This document shows, in pieces, positions 1 through 8,681 of a stretch of DNA of 64,000 nucleotides; position 1 is the first letter of the stretch; each line of letters opens with the position of its first letter. The notes under the pieces were generated by a model. The model worked only from the letters and a program-made list of their open reading frames with translations. It was not told the DNA's origin and made no database searches. This DNA comes from CAZGUG01 sp964625335. GTDB taxonomy: Bacteria > Bacillota > Clostridia > Ch29. The position numbers and the translations under genes are program-made. The stretch is taken from NCBI GenBank assembly GCA_964625335.1, contig CAZVBE010000007.1, positions 1 to 64,000 of the forward strand, given 5' to 3'.

Positions 1-54
1 CCACGGCTCGCTGCTCCTGATTCTATTATCCCCGTCGAAACCAAATACGCCCCC
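1..54 (-). ncRNA. ssrA: tmRNA (ssrA), 5' end only
   Basis: Read on the minus strand, this begins GGGGGCGTATTTGGTTTCGA followed by CGGGG, the conserved 5' acceptor-arm end of transfer-messenger RNA that rescues stalled ribosomes. Only the first ~54 nt are inside the window; the tag reading frame, pseudoknots and 3' CCA end lie to the left. It sits directly downstream of smpB, whose product binds tmRNA, which supports the call. Confidence 0.88.
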
Positions 55-61
55 AAAAAGT

Positions 62-523
62 TTACAAATATCTCTCTTTAATGGCTCTTTCTATTTTTCT
101 TTTGGCATCCTTTTTAGCCAAATCGTCCCTTTTATCATAGGTTTTCTTGCCCCGGGCCACTGCCAGTTCTATCTTTACAAGCCCCCGGGTTATATATACC
201 TTTAAAGGGACAAGGGTCAAACCTTTTTGCTGCGTATATCCGATAAGCTTTCTTATCTCTTTTTTGTGCACAAGGAGTTTCCTTGTCCTGAGCGGGTCCT
301 TGTTATATATATTGCCCTTTTCATAAGGGCTTATATGCATATTGAAAAGGTATAACTCGCCTCTGTCAACCCTCGCAAAGCTGTCCTTTATATTGACCTT
401 GCCGCTTCGGATGGATTTGACTTCGGTTCCTACCAATTCAATACCCGCTTCAAGGGTATCCTCCACAAAAAATTCGTGATGCGCTTTTTTATTCCTTGCA
501 ATTACCCTGACATCGTCAGTCAT
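62..523 (-). CDS. smpB: SsrA-binding protein SmpB
   Basis: Encodes 153 aa, the normal SmpB length. SmpB binds the tRNA-like domain of tmRNA and brings it to ribosomes stalled on broken messages. The family core is visible: N-terminal IARNKKAHHEFFVEDTLEAG, then GTEVKSIR, and the basic C-terminal tail (KKTYDKRDDLAKKDAKRKIE) that enters the decoding centre. The ATG follows an AGG-containing ribosome site. It lies 7 bp from the mature 5' end of ssrA on the same strand, so protein and RNA partner may share a transcript. RNase R, another trans-translation partner, is just upstream. Confidence 0.97.
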   Translation of the reverse strand: MTDDVRVIARNKKAHHEFFVEDTLEAGIELVGTEVKSIRSGKVNIKDSFARVDRGELYLFNMHISPYEKGNIYNKDPLRTRKLLVHKKEIRKLIGYTQQKGLTLVPLKVYITRGLVKIELAVARGKKTYDKRDDLAKKDAKRKIERAIKERYL

Positions 524-556
524 ATTACCTGCACCTGCTTTACCGGATAAAATTAA

Positions 557-579
557 CCCTATTTGTCCGGCAAATAGGG
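557..579 (-). terminator. stem-loop between rnr and smpB
   Basis: Nine-base arms CCCTATTTG and CAAATAGGG enclose a 5-base loop. Plus-strand sequence after it is T-rich (CTTCTTTTT), while on the minus strand it is followed by TTAATTTTA. It could end or attenuate rnr transcription before smpB; the weak T tract on the rnr side makes complete termination uncertain. Confidence 0.55.
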
Positions 580-689
580 CCTTCTTTTTAGACTACAATT
601 AATGATACATGACATCACCCAAATTGTCAAGTAATTATGTCAACCAATTGCCAGCTGTCCGCAGCCTGCGAAACGTTTCCACGGCCCAT

Positions 690-2801
690 CTACACCAGGG
701 TGAAGTCCAGTTTTTTGTCGTTAAGGCTTGCCTTTAGCACCTGTATCTTCACCGCATCCCCTATTCTGTATGTCTTCCGGGTCCTCTCCCCAAGCAGCAT
801 ATATCTTTTTTCGTCATAATGATAAAAATCGTCAACCATATAACTCACCCTTACCATGCCTTCTATCCCGTTTTCCAGTTCCACGAAAATACCAAAGGCG
901 GTAACACCCGATACAATACCTTCGAATTCCTCTCCGATCCTGTCCGCCATATACTCTACCTTCTTCATGTCCTCAACTTCTCTCTCTGCTTCATCGGCTG
1001 CCCTTTCCCTCTCGGAGGACTGCACAGCCGCCTTCTCAACAAATTCCTTTAAAAATTCCACCCTGTCTCCTTTCATGTTTCCCTTAAGAGCTTCCTTAAG
1101 TATCCTATGAATGACAAGGTCGGGGTATCTTCTGATGGGAGAAGTGAAGTGGCAGTAATACTCGGCGGCAAGACCGTAATGCCCGAGGCTCTGGTGGGAA
1201 TACCGGGCCCTTTGTAATGACCTCAGCATAAGGGTGTTTATAACCCTTTCTTCCCTTTTTCCCTTAACCTTGGCTATAAGGCCCTGAAGAATTTTGGGAT
1301 GCACCTTTTTAATGCCCTTTATCGAATAGCCGAAGTTATAAATAAACTCATTGAAGGCCTCAAGCTTTTCACTGTCCGGCTCCTCATGCACCCTGTATAT
1401 AAAGGGAACGCCAAGCCAGTACATATGCTCTGCCACCGTCTCGTTGCAAACCAGCATAAACTCCTCAATGATTCTATCCGCCGTCCTTCTTTCAACCTTT
1501 ACTATATCCCTGGGCTTTCCGTCATCATCCAGCAAAACTTTGGTCTCGTCAAACTCAAAGTCTATACTTCCCCTCTCGGACCTTTTAGTGCTCAAAACAC
1601 CGTACAATTCTTCCATAATCTTAAAATCATCCACAAGGGAAGCATACCGTTTGATAAGCTTGGAGTCCCCCTTTTCAAGAATATCCGAAACATCCGAGTA
1701 GGTCATCCTCTCGCTGGTTTTTATTATGCTCTCGTATATTTCATAATCCACAACCTTTCCCATGCTGTCTATTTCCATAAACACCGACATCGCCAGCCTG
1801 TCTGTCTTTGGGTTAAGGCTGCATATGCCGTTGGAAAGCCTTTTGGGCAGCATGGGTATTACCCTGTCCAGGAAGTATACACTGGTTGCCCGGCTGTAGG
1901 CCTCCTTATCCAACATCGAATTTTCGGTCACATAGTTTGCCACATCGGCTATATGAACTCCCAGCCGGTAATTACCGTTTTTCAGCCTCTCGACCGAAAC
2001 GGCATCGTCCAGGTCCTTGGCATCGGCGCCGTCAATGGTTACTATTCGCATATCCCTTAAGTCCACCCTGTTTTTCAATTCATTATCCGGAATGTCCTCC
2101 GGGAAACCCTCCGCTTCCCGCAGCACGGCAGTTGGAAACTCTTCGGGAATGTCGTAGCTCCTTATTATGGATAGTACATCAACCCCAATATCATCCCTGT
2201 GCCCCAGAACCTCAATTACCTTTCCCTCAGGGTTTCTTCTCCTTTCGGGCCACAGCAGGATTTCGGCAACAACCTTGTCCCCCTCCTTTGCGCCCCCCAT
2301 ATCATCCTGTGCAATGAATATATCATCCAGTATCCTGGGGTCGTCGGGTACCACAAAACCGAAATGCCTCTTTTTCTCAAAGGTCCCCACCACCCGTTTG
2401 TTGGCTCTTTCAAGTATACGGATAATTTCGCCCTCGGTCTTGCCGCCCTCAACCTTGCCCCTGACTATCTTGGCTATAACCCTGTCATTATGCATGGCGC
2501 CGTTTATTCCGTCGGCGGGGATAAAGACATCATCGTACATTTCATCCCGCGGCAGTAAAAAAGCAAAGCCCTTTTGATTGCACTGCAACCGGCCTGCTAA
2601 TAGATCCATCTTCTCGGGTATTCCGTAGCGCTTTTTACGGGTCTGAACTATTTCTCCTTCCTTTTCCATTTCCCTAAGAAGTTCGAAAAAATCCGGCATT
2701 TCCAGCCGGTCAACCTCCAGCCTGTCCACCAAATCCTCCGCTGTCATCGGGTTGTATGCCTTTTCCTTCATAAATCGTAAAATTTTCCTCTTTAATTTCA
2801 A
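690..2801 (-). CDS. rnr: Ribonuclease R (RNB-family 3'-5' exoribonuclease)
   Basis: A 703-aa protein of typical RNase R size and order: N-terminal winged helix (about residues 1-60), two cold-shock domains (about 65-230), the RNB catalytic domain with the metal-binding motif DGADAKDLDDAVSV (around residue 257), and a C-terminal S1 domain (about 620-700). It degrades structured RNA, including the faulty messages released by trans-translation, which fits its place next to smpB and ssrA. The start is TTG, nine bases after GGAGG; no in-frame ATG has a better site nearby. Residues after the S1 domain are few, without the long lysine tail of enterobacterial RNase R. Confidence 0.96.
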   Translation of the reverse strand: MKLKRKILRFMKEKAYNPMTAEDLVDRLEVDRLEMPDFFELLREMEKEGEIVQTRKKRYGIPEKMDLLAGRLQCNQKGFAFLLPRDEMYDDVFIPADGINGAMHNDRVIAKIVRGKVEGGKTEGEIIRILERANKRVVGTFEKKRHFGFVVPDDPRILDDIFIAQDDMGGAKEGDKVVAEILLWPERRRNPEGKVIEVLGHRDDIGVDVLSIIRSYDIPEEFPTAVLREAEGFPEDIPDNELKNRVDLRDMRIVTIDGADAKDLDDAVSVERLKNGNYRLGVHIADVANYVTENSMLDKEAYSRATSVYFLDRVIPMLPKRLSNGICSLNPKTDRLAMSVFMEIDSMGKVVDYEIYESIIKTSERMTYSDVSDILEKGDSKLIKRYASLVDDFKIMEELYGVLSTKRSERGSIDFEFDETKVLLDDDGKPRDIVKVERRTADRIIEEFMLVCNETVAEHMYWLGVPFIYRVHEEPDSEKLEAFNEFIYNFGYSIKGIKKVHPKILQGLIAKVKGKREERVINTLMLRSLQRARYSHQSLGHYGLAAEYYCHFTSPIRRYPDLVIHRILKEALKGNMKGDRVEFLKEFVEKAAVQSSERERAADEAEREVEDMKKVEYMADRIGEEFEGIVSGVTAFGIFVELENGIEGMVRVSYMVDDFYHYDEKRYMLLGERTRKTYRIGDAVKIQVLKASLNDKKLDFTLV

Positions 2802-2911
2802 ACTGTATTTACCTCCGTTCTATACTTTCAATTATCTATGATTGCTAACCTTCTTATAATATATTATTAACCAACCACCGCATTTTAAACTGTATCCGGC
2901 TTTAGAACCCT

Positions 2912-2954
2912 CCAAAGAAAAACCAAAGGCACCGGAGATCAATTCCGATGCCTT
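2912..2954 (-). terminator. Rho-independent terminator after hppA
   Basis: On the minus strand AAGGCATCGGA pairs with TCCGGTGCCTT around a 7-base loop, followed by TGGTTTTTCTTT. It lies directly after the hppA stop codon and would end the glycolysis-secG-hppA transcription unit. Confidence 0.8.
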
Positions 2955-2963
2955 GAATATCTG

Positions 2964-4928
2964 TTACATAAACAGTGGCGCAAACACCAAAGCTACGATA
3001 GTCATAAGTTTAATCAGAATGTTTATCGACGGGCCGGAAGTATCCTTGAAGGGGTCTCCCACCGTGTCGCCCACCACTGCTGCTTTATGGGCTTCGCTGC
3101 CCTTTCCGCCATGGGCTCCGCCTTCTATATACTTCTTGGCGTTATCCCAAGCTCCGCCGGAGTTAGCCATTTGTATCGCCACCAGGACTCCTGTGACAAG
3201 GGCACCGGCCAGGAGACCTCCCAGAGCTTCCGGACCCAGCACCAGCCCCGTCAAAAGCGGAGCTATTACTGCCAAAAGTCCCGGGAATATCATTTCCCTT
3301 AAAGCGGCCACCGTGCTGATGTCCACGCATCTTGCGTAATCCGGCTTCCCTTTACCTTCCATTATGCCGGGTATCTCCTTAAACTGCCTTCTTACCTCTT
3401 CAATCATCTGAAAGGCTGCTTTGCCGACAGCTTCCATCGTTATTGCAGAGAACAGGTAGGGCAGCATTCCGCCCAGGAACATTCCCGCAATGACTTCCGG
3501 CTGCATTATATTTATCATTTCAAGATTAACCGCCTGGGAATAAGATACAAACAGCGCCAGCGCCGTCAGGGCAGCCGAACCGATCGCAAACCCCTTGCCC
3601 ATAGCTGCTGTTGTATTACCCACTGCATCAAGTTTATCGGTTATTTCCCTTACCTCATGCGGTAATTCCGCCATCTCGGCAATACCGCCCGCGTTGTCTG
3701 CTATGGGGCCGTACGCATCCACCGCTATGGTCATACCCGCAGTCGAAAGCATACCCACTGCCGCCAGGGCTATCCCGTACAGGCCGGCCACCTTGTATGC
3801 TATCAATATGCCTGCCGCAATACTTATTATCGGAAAGGTTGTGGACGACATTCCAACGGCCAACCCGCTTATTATGTTTGTTGCGGGGCCTGTTCTGGAC
3901 TGGTCTGCAATCTTTTTCACCGGTTTAAAGTCGCTTGACGTATAATACTCGGTAAGCTGGCCTATTATAAGGCCCACAACCAACCCTGAAACCACCGCAT
4001 AAAAGGGCCGCAGATCTGCAAACAGCCAACGGCTTAAGATAAATCCCATAATAACCACTATAATTCCGCTGACATAGGTCCCTGCCTTCAGAGCCTTCTG
4101 CGGATTGGAATTCTCATCTCCCTTAACAAATTGCGCACCTATGATAGAAGCAATTATTCCACTGGCCGACAGCAGCAGCGGAAAAAGCACTCCGCTGGTC
4201 TGGCCTGCATATATTATCGCTCCAAGGGTCATGGCAGCTATAATCGAACCCACATAGGATTCAAACAGGTCTGCACCCATACCCGCCACATCTCCAACGT
4301 TATCTCCAACATTGTCGGCGATAACGGCGGGATTTCTCGGATCATCTTCGGGTATTCCTGCTTCCACCTTGCCAACCAGGTCGGCACCAACGTCGGCTGC
4401 CTTTGTATAAATACCTCCGCCCACACGCCCGAAAAGGGCTATGGAACTCGCACCCAGACCAAAGCCGGTTATTATTCGGGGCTCGCCAAAGACTATGTAT
4501 AGAATGCCCAGGCCCAGTAATCCAAGGCCAACAACGCTCATGCCCATAACCGCACCGCCTGAAAAGGCTATGCCCAAAGCTTTATTCATCCCCTGCCTTG
4601 CTCCGTTCGCAGTCCTGACATTAGCCTTGGTAGCAACCCTCATTCCATAATAGCCGGCAAAGGCGGAAAATAACGCTCCAAAAAGGAAGCAAATCGCCGT
4701 CTCCAAGTCTATCAGAAAGGTCAATACAAAAAATAAAACTACCACAAATATGGCAAGACTTTTGTATTCCCTGGTAAGGAAGGCCATTGCTCCCTCCTGT
4801 ATGTAAGAAGCTATTTCCTTCATCCTGTCTGTACCGGCTTCAGCCTTTTCAATCCTCGATGACAGGATAAAAGCAAATATAATAGCAATAACTCCCACAA
4901 CGGGAATCACATAAAAGAACTCATTCAT
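2964..4928 (-). CDS. hppA: Membrane-bound ion-pumping pyrophosphatase, K+-dependent type
   Basis: A 654-aa polytopic membrane protein that hydrolyses pyrophosphate and pumps H+ or Na+ out of the cell. The substrate-site signature DVGADLVGKVEAG is near residue 179, followed by ADNVGDNVGD near 204. The potassium-dependence determinant is visible as GNTTAA near residue 437; K+-independent enzymes have Lys in place of the first Ala of that pair, so this is a K+-stimulated enzyme. Sequence alone does not settle H+ versus Na+. The ATG follows AGGAGG. It is the last gene of a run with secG and the glycolytic genes, where recovering energy from biosynthetic PPi would suit an anaerobe with low ATP yield. 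Confidence 0.96.
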   Translation of the reverse strand: MNEFFYVIPVVGVIAIIFAFILSSRIEKAEAGTDRMKEIASYIQEGAMAFLTREYKSLAIFVVVLFFVLTFLIDLETAICFLFGALFSAFAGYYGMRVATKANVRTANGARQGMNKALGIAFSGGAVMGMSVVGLGLLGLGILYIVFGEPRIITGFGLGASSIALFGRVGGGIYTKAADVGADLVGKVEAGIPEDDPRNPAVIADNVGDNVGDVAGMGADLFESYVGSIIAAMTLGAIIYAGQTSGVLFPLLLSASGIIASIIGAQFVKGDENSNPQKALKAGTYVSGIIVVIMGFILSRWLFADLRPFYAVVSGLVVGLIIGQLTEYYTSSDFKPVKKIADQSRTGPATNIISGLAVGMSSTTFPIISIAAGILIAYKVAGLYGIALAAVGMLSTAGMTIAVDAYGPIADNAGGIAEMAELPHEVREITDKLDAVGNTTAAMGKGFAIGSAALTALALFVSYSQAVNLEMINIMQPEVIAGMFLGGMLPYLFSAITMEAVGKAAFQMIEEVRRQFKEIPGIMEGKGKPDYARCVDISTVAALREMIFPGLLAVIAPLLTGLVLGPEALGGLLAGALVTGVLVAIQMANSGGAWDNAKKYIEGGAHGGKGSEAHKAAVVGDTVGDPFKDTSGPSINILIKLMTIVALVFAPLFM

Positions 4929-4968
4929 CTGCTGTACCTCCTAAAAGTATTCATTTGTTTATATAAAT

Positions 4969-5199
4969 CTACTGCAGTAACACCAAAACAACCGAAGTAA
5001 GTACAAAGGTAATGGCGCCTATAGTTGTAATCTTTGCCAGCAAAGCCTCATATCCTTTGCTCTTACCTTTTCCCATAAGCGTCTCGGCTCCCCCGGCAAT
5101 ACTTCCGGAAAGCCCTGCGCTTTTGCCCGATTGAAGTAGTATACTGGCTATAAGACCAAGACTTACTATAACGTGAACTACTATTACAAAAGTTTTCAT
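4969..5199 (-). CDS. secG: Preprotein translocase subunit SecG
   Basis: A 76-aa protein with two membrane helices (about residues 3-22 and 53-74) joined by a Gly/Ser/Lys-rich loop containing LLQSGKSAGLSGSIAGGAE, the conserved SecG signature. SecG assists the SecYE channel during SecA-driven export. The chosen ATG follows GGGGGG and AGG; an upstream in-frame start would add nine residues without a proper site. It is 40 bp upstream of hppA, and downstream of eno by a gap containing a GGGGACA repeat. Firmicutes commonly have secG next to eno and rnr/smpB, as here. Confidence 0.93.
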   Translation of the reverse strand: MKTFVIVVHVIVSLGLIASILLQSGKSAGLSGSIAGGAETLMGKGKSKGYEALLAKITTIGAITFVLTSVVLVLLQ

Positions 5200-5280
5200 T
5201 GTATCCTGCACCCCCCAGCTTCTCAAATCAACAAAGCTATTTTAACATACGGTATAGTAAAATACAATACCTTTAGGAAA

Positions 5281-5342
5281 GGGGACACACCACTGTTAAT
5301 AAGGAATATCCCCCTTTTAACTCCTTGCTGCGGTATGTCCCC
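5281..5342 (-). repeat. Dispersed GGGGACA repeat, copy A (short)
   Basis: The plus strand starts GGGGACACACC, contains AAGGAATATCCCC, and ends with CCTTGCTGCGGTATGTCCCC. These blocks appear in the same order in the longer copies upstream of trxB and fba. This copy is shorter and more diverged in the middle. Read in the direction of secG transcription, it has the same orientation as the other two copies have to their downstream genes. Confidence 0.7.
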
Positions 5343-5412
5343 GGTTTATGTTCTTTCAGGTGGAGACATACCCTCTCTATGTTATCCGAAAAATATCTAT
5401 TCTATTCCATGC

Positions 5413-6696
5413 CTACCTCAGACTGTAGAATACGTTCTTTCCTTTATATCGGGCTGTACCCGCCAGCTCTTCCTCTATCCGTACAAGCTGGTTATACTTA
5501 GCCACCCTGTCGATTCTGGACGGAGCTCCGGTTTTAATCTGCCCCGCGTTTACCGCCACCGCCACATCGGCAATTGTTGTATCCTCGGTCTCACCCGAGC
5601 GATGGGATACTACCGCAGTAAACCCTGCCCTTTTTGCCATCTCAATACAGTCAAGGGTTTCGGTAAGGGTGCCTATCTGGTTAAGCTTTATCAGTATCGA
5701 ATTGGCGGTTTTTTCATCAATACCCCTCTTAAGCCGCTCAATATTGGTTACAAATATATCATCGCCGACTACCTGTATTTTTCTTCCCAGTTCCTTTGTC
5801 ATCAGGGCCCAGCCTTCCCAATCCTCTTCCGCAAGACCGTCCTCAATCGACAGGATTGGATGCCTGTCAGCAAGGTCGCTGTAGTATTCCACCATTTGTT
5901 CGGCAGTTTTGACCAACCCTTCTCCCTTGAGGTGATACCTGCCATCTTCAAAAAATTCGGTAGCTGCAGGGTCAAGAGCTATACCTATATCATCCCCCGG
6001 TACGTAACCTGCCTTTTCTATCGCCTGAACTATCACCTCTATGGCCTGGGCATTCGAACCAAGATTTGGAGCAAATCCTCCTTCGTCTCCTACCGAAGTA
6101 TTTAGCCCCTTATCCTTAAGAACTTTTTTTAGATTATGGAACACCTCGGCCCCCATCCTCAGAGCCTCTGTGAAGCTGTCGGCGCCTACCGGCATCACCA
6201 TAAACTCCTGGATATCCACATTGTTGTCCGCATGCTTGCCGCCGTTTAGAATATTGAACATAGGCACCGGCAGCTCTGTCGCGTTAACACCGCCTATATA
6301 CCGGTACAGCGGCAGGCCCAGCGCCGCAGCCGCAGCCTTCGCCACCGCCAGTGATACTCCCAGTATTGCATTGGCTCCCAATTTGGCCTTGTTATGAGTA
6401 CCGTCCATCCCTATCATTAAGCTGTCTATCCCTACCTGATCCAGGGCATCGTATCCTATCAGTTCGGGCGCAATAATCTCATTCACATTATTTACAGCCT
6501 TCAGTACGCCTTTACCCAGATATCTGCCCGAATCGCCATCCCTCAATTCTACTGCTTCAAAGGCTCCCGTGGATGCACCCGAGGGAATACCTGCCCTTCC
6601 CACAGCTCCGCTTTCCAGTACGACATCTGCTTCCACCGTTGGATTTCCCCGCGAATCGAGTATCTGCCGCGCATATATTCCTCTTATTACTGTCAT
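5413..6696 (-). CDS. eno: Enolase (phosphopyruvate hydratase)
   Basis: 427 aa, full length. It interconverts 2-phosphoglycerate and phosphoenolpyruvate in the cytoplasm using Mg2+. Visible features are the N-terminal ARQILDSRGNPTVEADV, the acid/base region VGDEGGFAPN, the catalytic-lysine strand ILIKLNQIGTLTE and the enolase signature region SHRSGETEDTTIADVAV. The ATG begins one base after the tpiA stop codon, so translation is probably coupled. No phosphoglycerate mutase lies between tpiA and eno, unlike many Firmicute clusters. Confidence 0.98.
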   Translation of the reverse strand: MTVIRGIYARQILDSRGNPTVEADVVLESGAVGRAGIPSGASTGAFEAVELRDGDSGRYLGKGVLKAVNNVNEIIAPELIGYDALDQVGIDSLMIGMDGTHNKAKLGANAILGVSLAVAKAAAAALGLPLYRYIGGVNATELPVPMFNILNGGKHADNNVDIQEFMVMPVGADSFTEALRMGAEVFHNLKKVLKDKGLNTSVGDEGGFAPNLGSNAQAIEVIVQAIEKAGYVPGDDIGIALDPAATEFFEDGRYHLKGEGLVKTAEQMVEYYSDLADRHPILSIEDGLAEEDWEGWALMTKELGRKIQVVGDDIFVTNIERLKRGIDEKTANSILIKLNQIGTLTETLDCIEMAKRAGFTAVVSHRSGETEDTTIADVAVAVNAGQIKTGAPSRIDRVAKYNQLVRIEEELAGTARYKGKNVFYSLR

Positions 6697-6697
6697 T

Positions 6698-7465
6698 TTA
6701 TTTTTTCTCCTTTCCTATAGCCTGTTCAATTATGGACAAAAACTCATCGGCCTTTAGGCTGGCGCCCCCTACCAACGCACCGTCTATATGGGGCTGTCCC
6801 AAAAGCGAAGCGGCATTTTTGGAGTTTACGCTTCCTCCGTAAAGTATGCGTATGGCATCTGCCTGGCGTGTGCCTGCAATTTGTCCCAAAATTTCTCTAA
6901 TAAATCCTGTAACCCTGTCAGCCTCCGTGGCTGTCGCAGACCTTCCTGTTCCTATAGCCCATATGGGCTCATAGGCGATAACCACTCTGCCGATTTCCCC
7001 GCCCGTTAAACCATTCAAATCTTCGGTAATCTGGTGTCTTACTATCTCTTCGGTGTTGCCCTGCTCCCTTTCCTCAAGGGTTTCTCCTACGCACAATATT
7101 GGGGTCATACCGCTTCTTAAAACCTGTTTCACCTTTTCATTGACCAGTGCGTCGGTCTCTCCGAATATCTTTCTTCTTTCGCTGTGTCCCACTATAACCA
7201 GGTCCACCCCCAGCTCCTTCAGCATAGAGGCGGATACTTCCCCGGTATAGGCACCGGCATCCTCGTAATATACATTTTGCGCCCCCAGCCCTATGGCCGA
7301 ATTGTATAATGTCTCCCTGGCATCCCTCAAAGCAGTGAAAGGAGGGCATACCGCAATATCAACGTCTTTTTCGTCATATAACTTTTTCAATTCTTCAATA
7401 AGGCCAACCGCCTCCGCACACGTTTTATTCATCTTCCAGTTTCCGGCTATCAAAGGTTTCCTCAC
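6698..7465 (-). CDS. tpiA: Triose-phosphate isomerase
   Basis: 255 aa. It interconverts dihydroxyacetone phosphate and glyceraldehyde 3-phosphate. Active-site elements are all present: Lys in AGNWKMNKT (residue ~13), His in IVGHSERR (~97), Glu in AYEPIWAIGTG (~169), and the phosphate-binding GGSVN loop near 215. The start is GTG following a GGAG site. It lies 12 bp after pgk and abuts eno, inside the glycolytic operon. Confidence 0.98.
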   Translation of the reverse strand: MRKPLIAGNWKMNKTCAEAVGLIEELKKLYDEKDVDIAVCPPFTALRDARETLYNSAIGLGAQNVYYEDAGAYTGEVSASMLKELGVDLVIVGHSERRKIFGETDALVNEKVKQVLRSGMTPILCVGETLEEREQGNTEEIVRHQITEDLNGLTGGEIGRVVIAYEPIWAIGTGRSATATEADRVTGFIREILGQIAGTRQADAIRILYGGSVNSKNAASLLGQPHIDGALVGGASLKADEFLSIIEQAIGKEKK

Positions 7466-7477
7466 AATATCACTCCA

Positions 7478-8671
7478 TTACTGTTTATTCATTAAACCGG
7501 CTATTCCCGGCAGTTCCTTGCCTTCCAGGAATTCCAGGGAAGCCCCTCCTCCCGTGGAGACATGGGTCATCCTGTCAGCGTAGCCCATTTGCATGACAGC
7601 AGCAGCAGAATCGCCGCCGCCCACTATCGTAATGCCGCTGCACCTGGCCATGGCATCCGCAATATCTCTGGTACCCTCTGCAAAGCTGGGCATTTCAAAG
7701 GCCCCCATAGGTCCGTTCCATACCACTGTGGCTGACCTTATTATTATATCCCTGAAAGCTGCAATGGTCTTTTCCCCAATATCCAGCCCCATATAATCCG
7801 GCGGAATATCGCCAACATCCACGGTATAATGGTGTGCATCGTTGTCAAAAGCCCGGGCAACAACCACATCTTCGGGAAGCACAATATTCACCCCTTTTTG
7901 CCCTGCCTCATCCATAATTTTCAATGCTACCGAAATCTTTTCTTCTTCAAGCATTGATTTACCCACTTCAAGGCCTTTTGCCTTTAAAAAGGTGAAGGTC
8001 ATCCCGCCGCCTATAAGCAGATTGTCCACCCTGTCCAGAAGGTTTGATATTACACCAATCTTTCCCGATACCTTTGCGCCGCCCAAAACTGTGGTGAAAG
8101 GCCTCCGGGGATTTTCAAGCGCTTTCCCCAGCGCATCCAGCTCCTTTTTGATAAGAAATCCTGCAACTGCCGGCAGGTATGCGGTTATGCCGGTGGTAGA
8201 GGCATGGGCCCTGTGGGAAGCTCCGAATGCATCATTCACATAAATATCCGCCATTTGGGCAAGTTTCTTTGCAAAGTCCGGGTCGTTTTCGGTTTCCTCT
8301 TTATGAAATCTTATATTTTCAAGCAGCATTATTTGTCCCGGCCCAAGGTTTGATGCCTTGTCCAGGGCATCATCCCCTATAACATCCTTAGCCATTAACA
8401 CATCTCTGTCAAGCAGTTCACCAAGCCTTTGCGCAACCGGCCTCAGGCTGTATTTATTATTCACCTCACCCTTGGGCCTGCCAAGGTGGGACATCAATAT
8501 AACCTTTGCACCCCCATCGCACAAATAACGGATTGTCGGAAGGGATGCCACTATACGGTTGTCGTTGGTAATATTGCCCGACTGGTCGATTGGCACATTA
8601 AAATCGCAGCGAACCATCACAGTTTTGCCCGAAACGTTCACGTCCTTAACTGTCTTTTTGTCCACTTCCAT
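7478..8671 (-). CDS. pgk: Phosphoglycerate kinase
   Basis: 397 aa, normal length. It transfers phosphate between 1,3-bisphosphoglycerate and ADP. Both domains are intact: the substrate-binding N half with VRCDFNVPID and SHLGRPKGE, and the nucleotide-binding C half with VLGGAKVSGKIGV, VWNGPMGAFE and IVGGGDSAAAV. The ATG follows AGAGGAGGC closely. It lies 10 bp downstream of the second gap gene. Confidence 0.98.
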   Translation of the reverse strand: MEVDKKTVKDVNVSGKTVMVRCDFNVPIDQSGNITNDNRIVASLPTIRYLCDGGAKVILMSHLGRPKGEVNNKYSLRPVAQRLGELLDRDVLMAKDVIGDDALDKASNLGPGQIMLLENIRFHKEETENDPDFAKKLAQMADIYVNDAFGASHRAHASTTGITAYLPAVAGFLIKKELDALGKALENPRRPFTTVLGGAKVSGKIGVISNLLDRVDNLLIGGGMTFTFLKAKGLEVGKSMLEEEKISVALKIMDEAGQKGVNIVLPEDVVVARAFDNDAHHYTVDVGDIPPDYMGLDIGEKTIAAFRDIIIRSATVVWNGPMGAFEMPSFAEGTRDIADAMARCSGITIVGGGDSAAAVMQMGYADRMTHVSTGGGASLEFLEGKELPGIAGLMNKQ

Positions 8672-8681
8672 GCCTCCTCTG

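Noticed and set aside
1299..2060. 253-codon plus-strand frame opposite rnr
   Set aside because: It is the complement of the conserved RNB domain and shows no protein-like features of its own.
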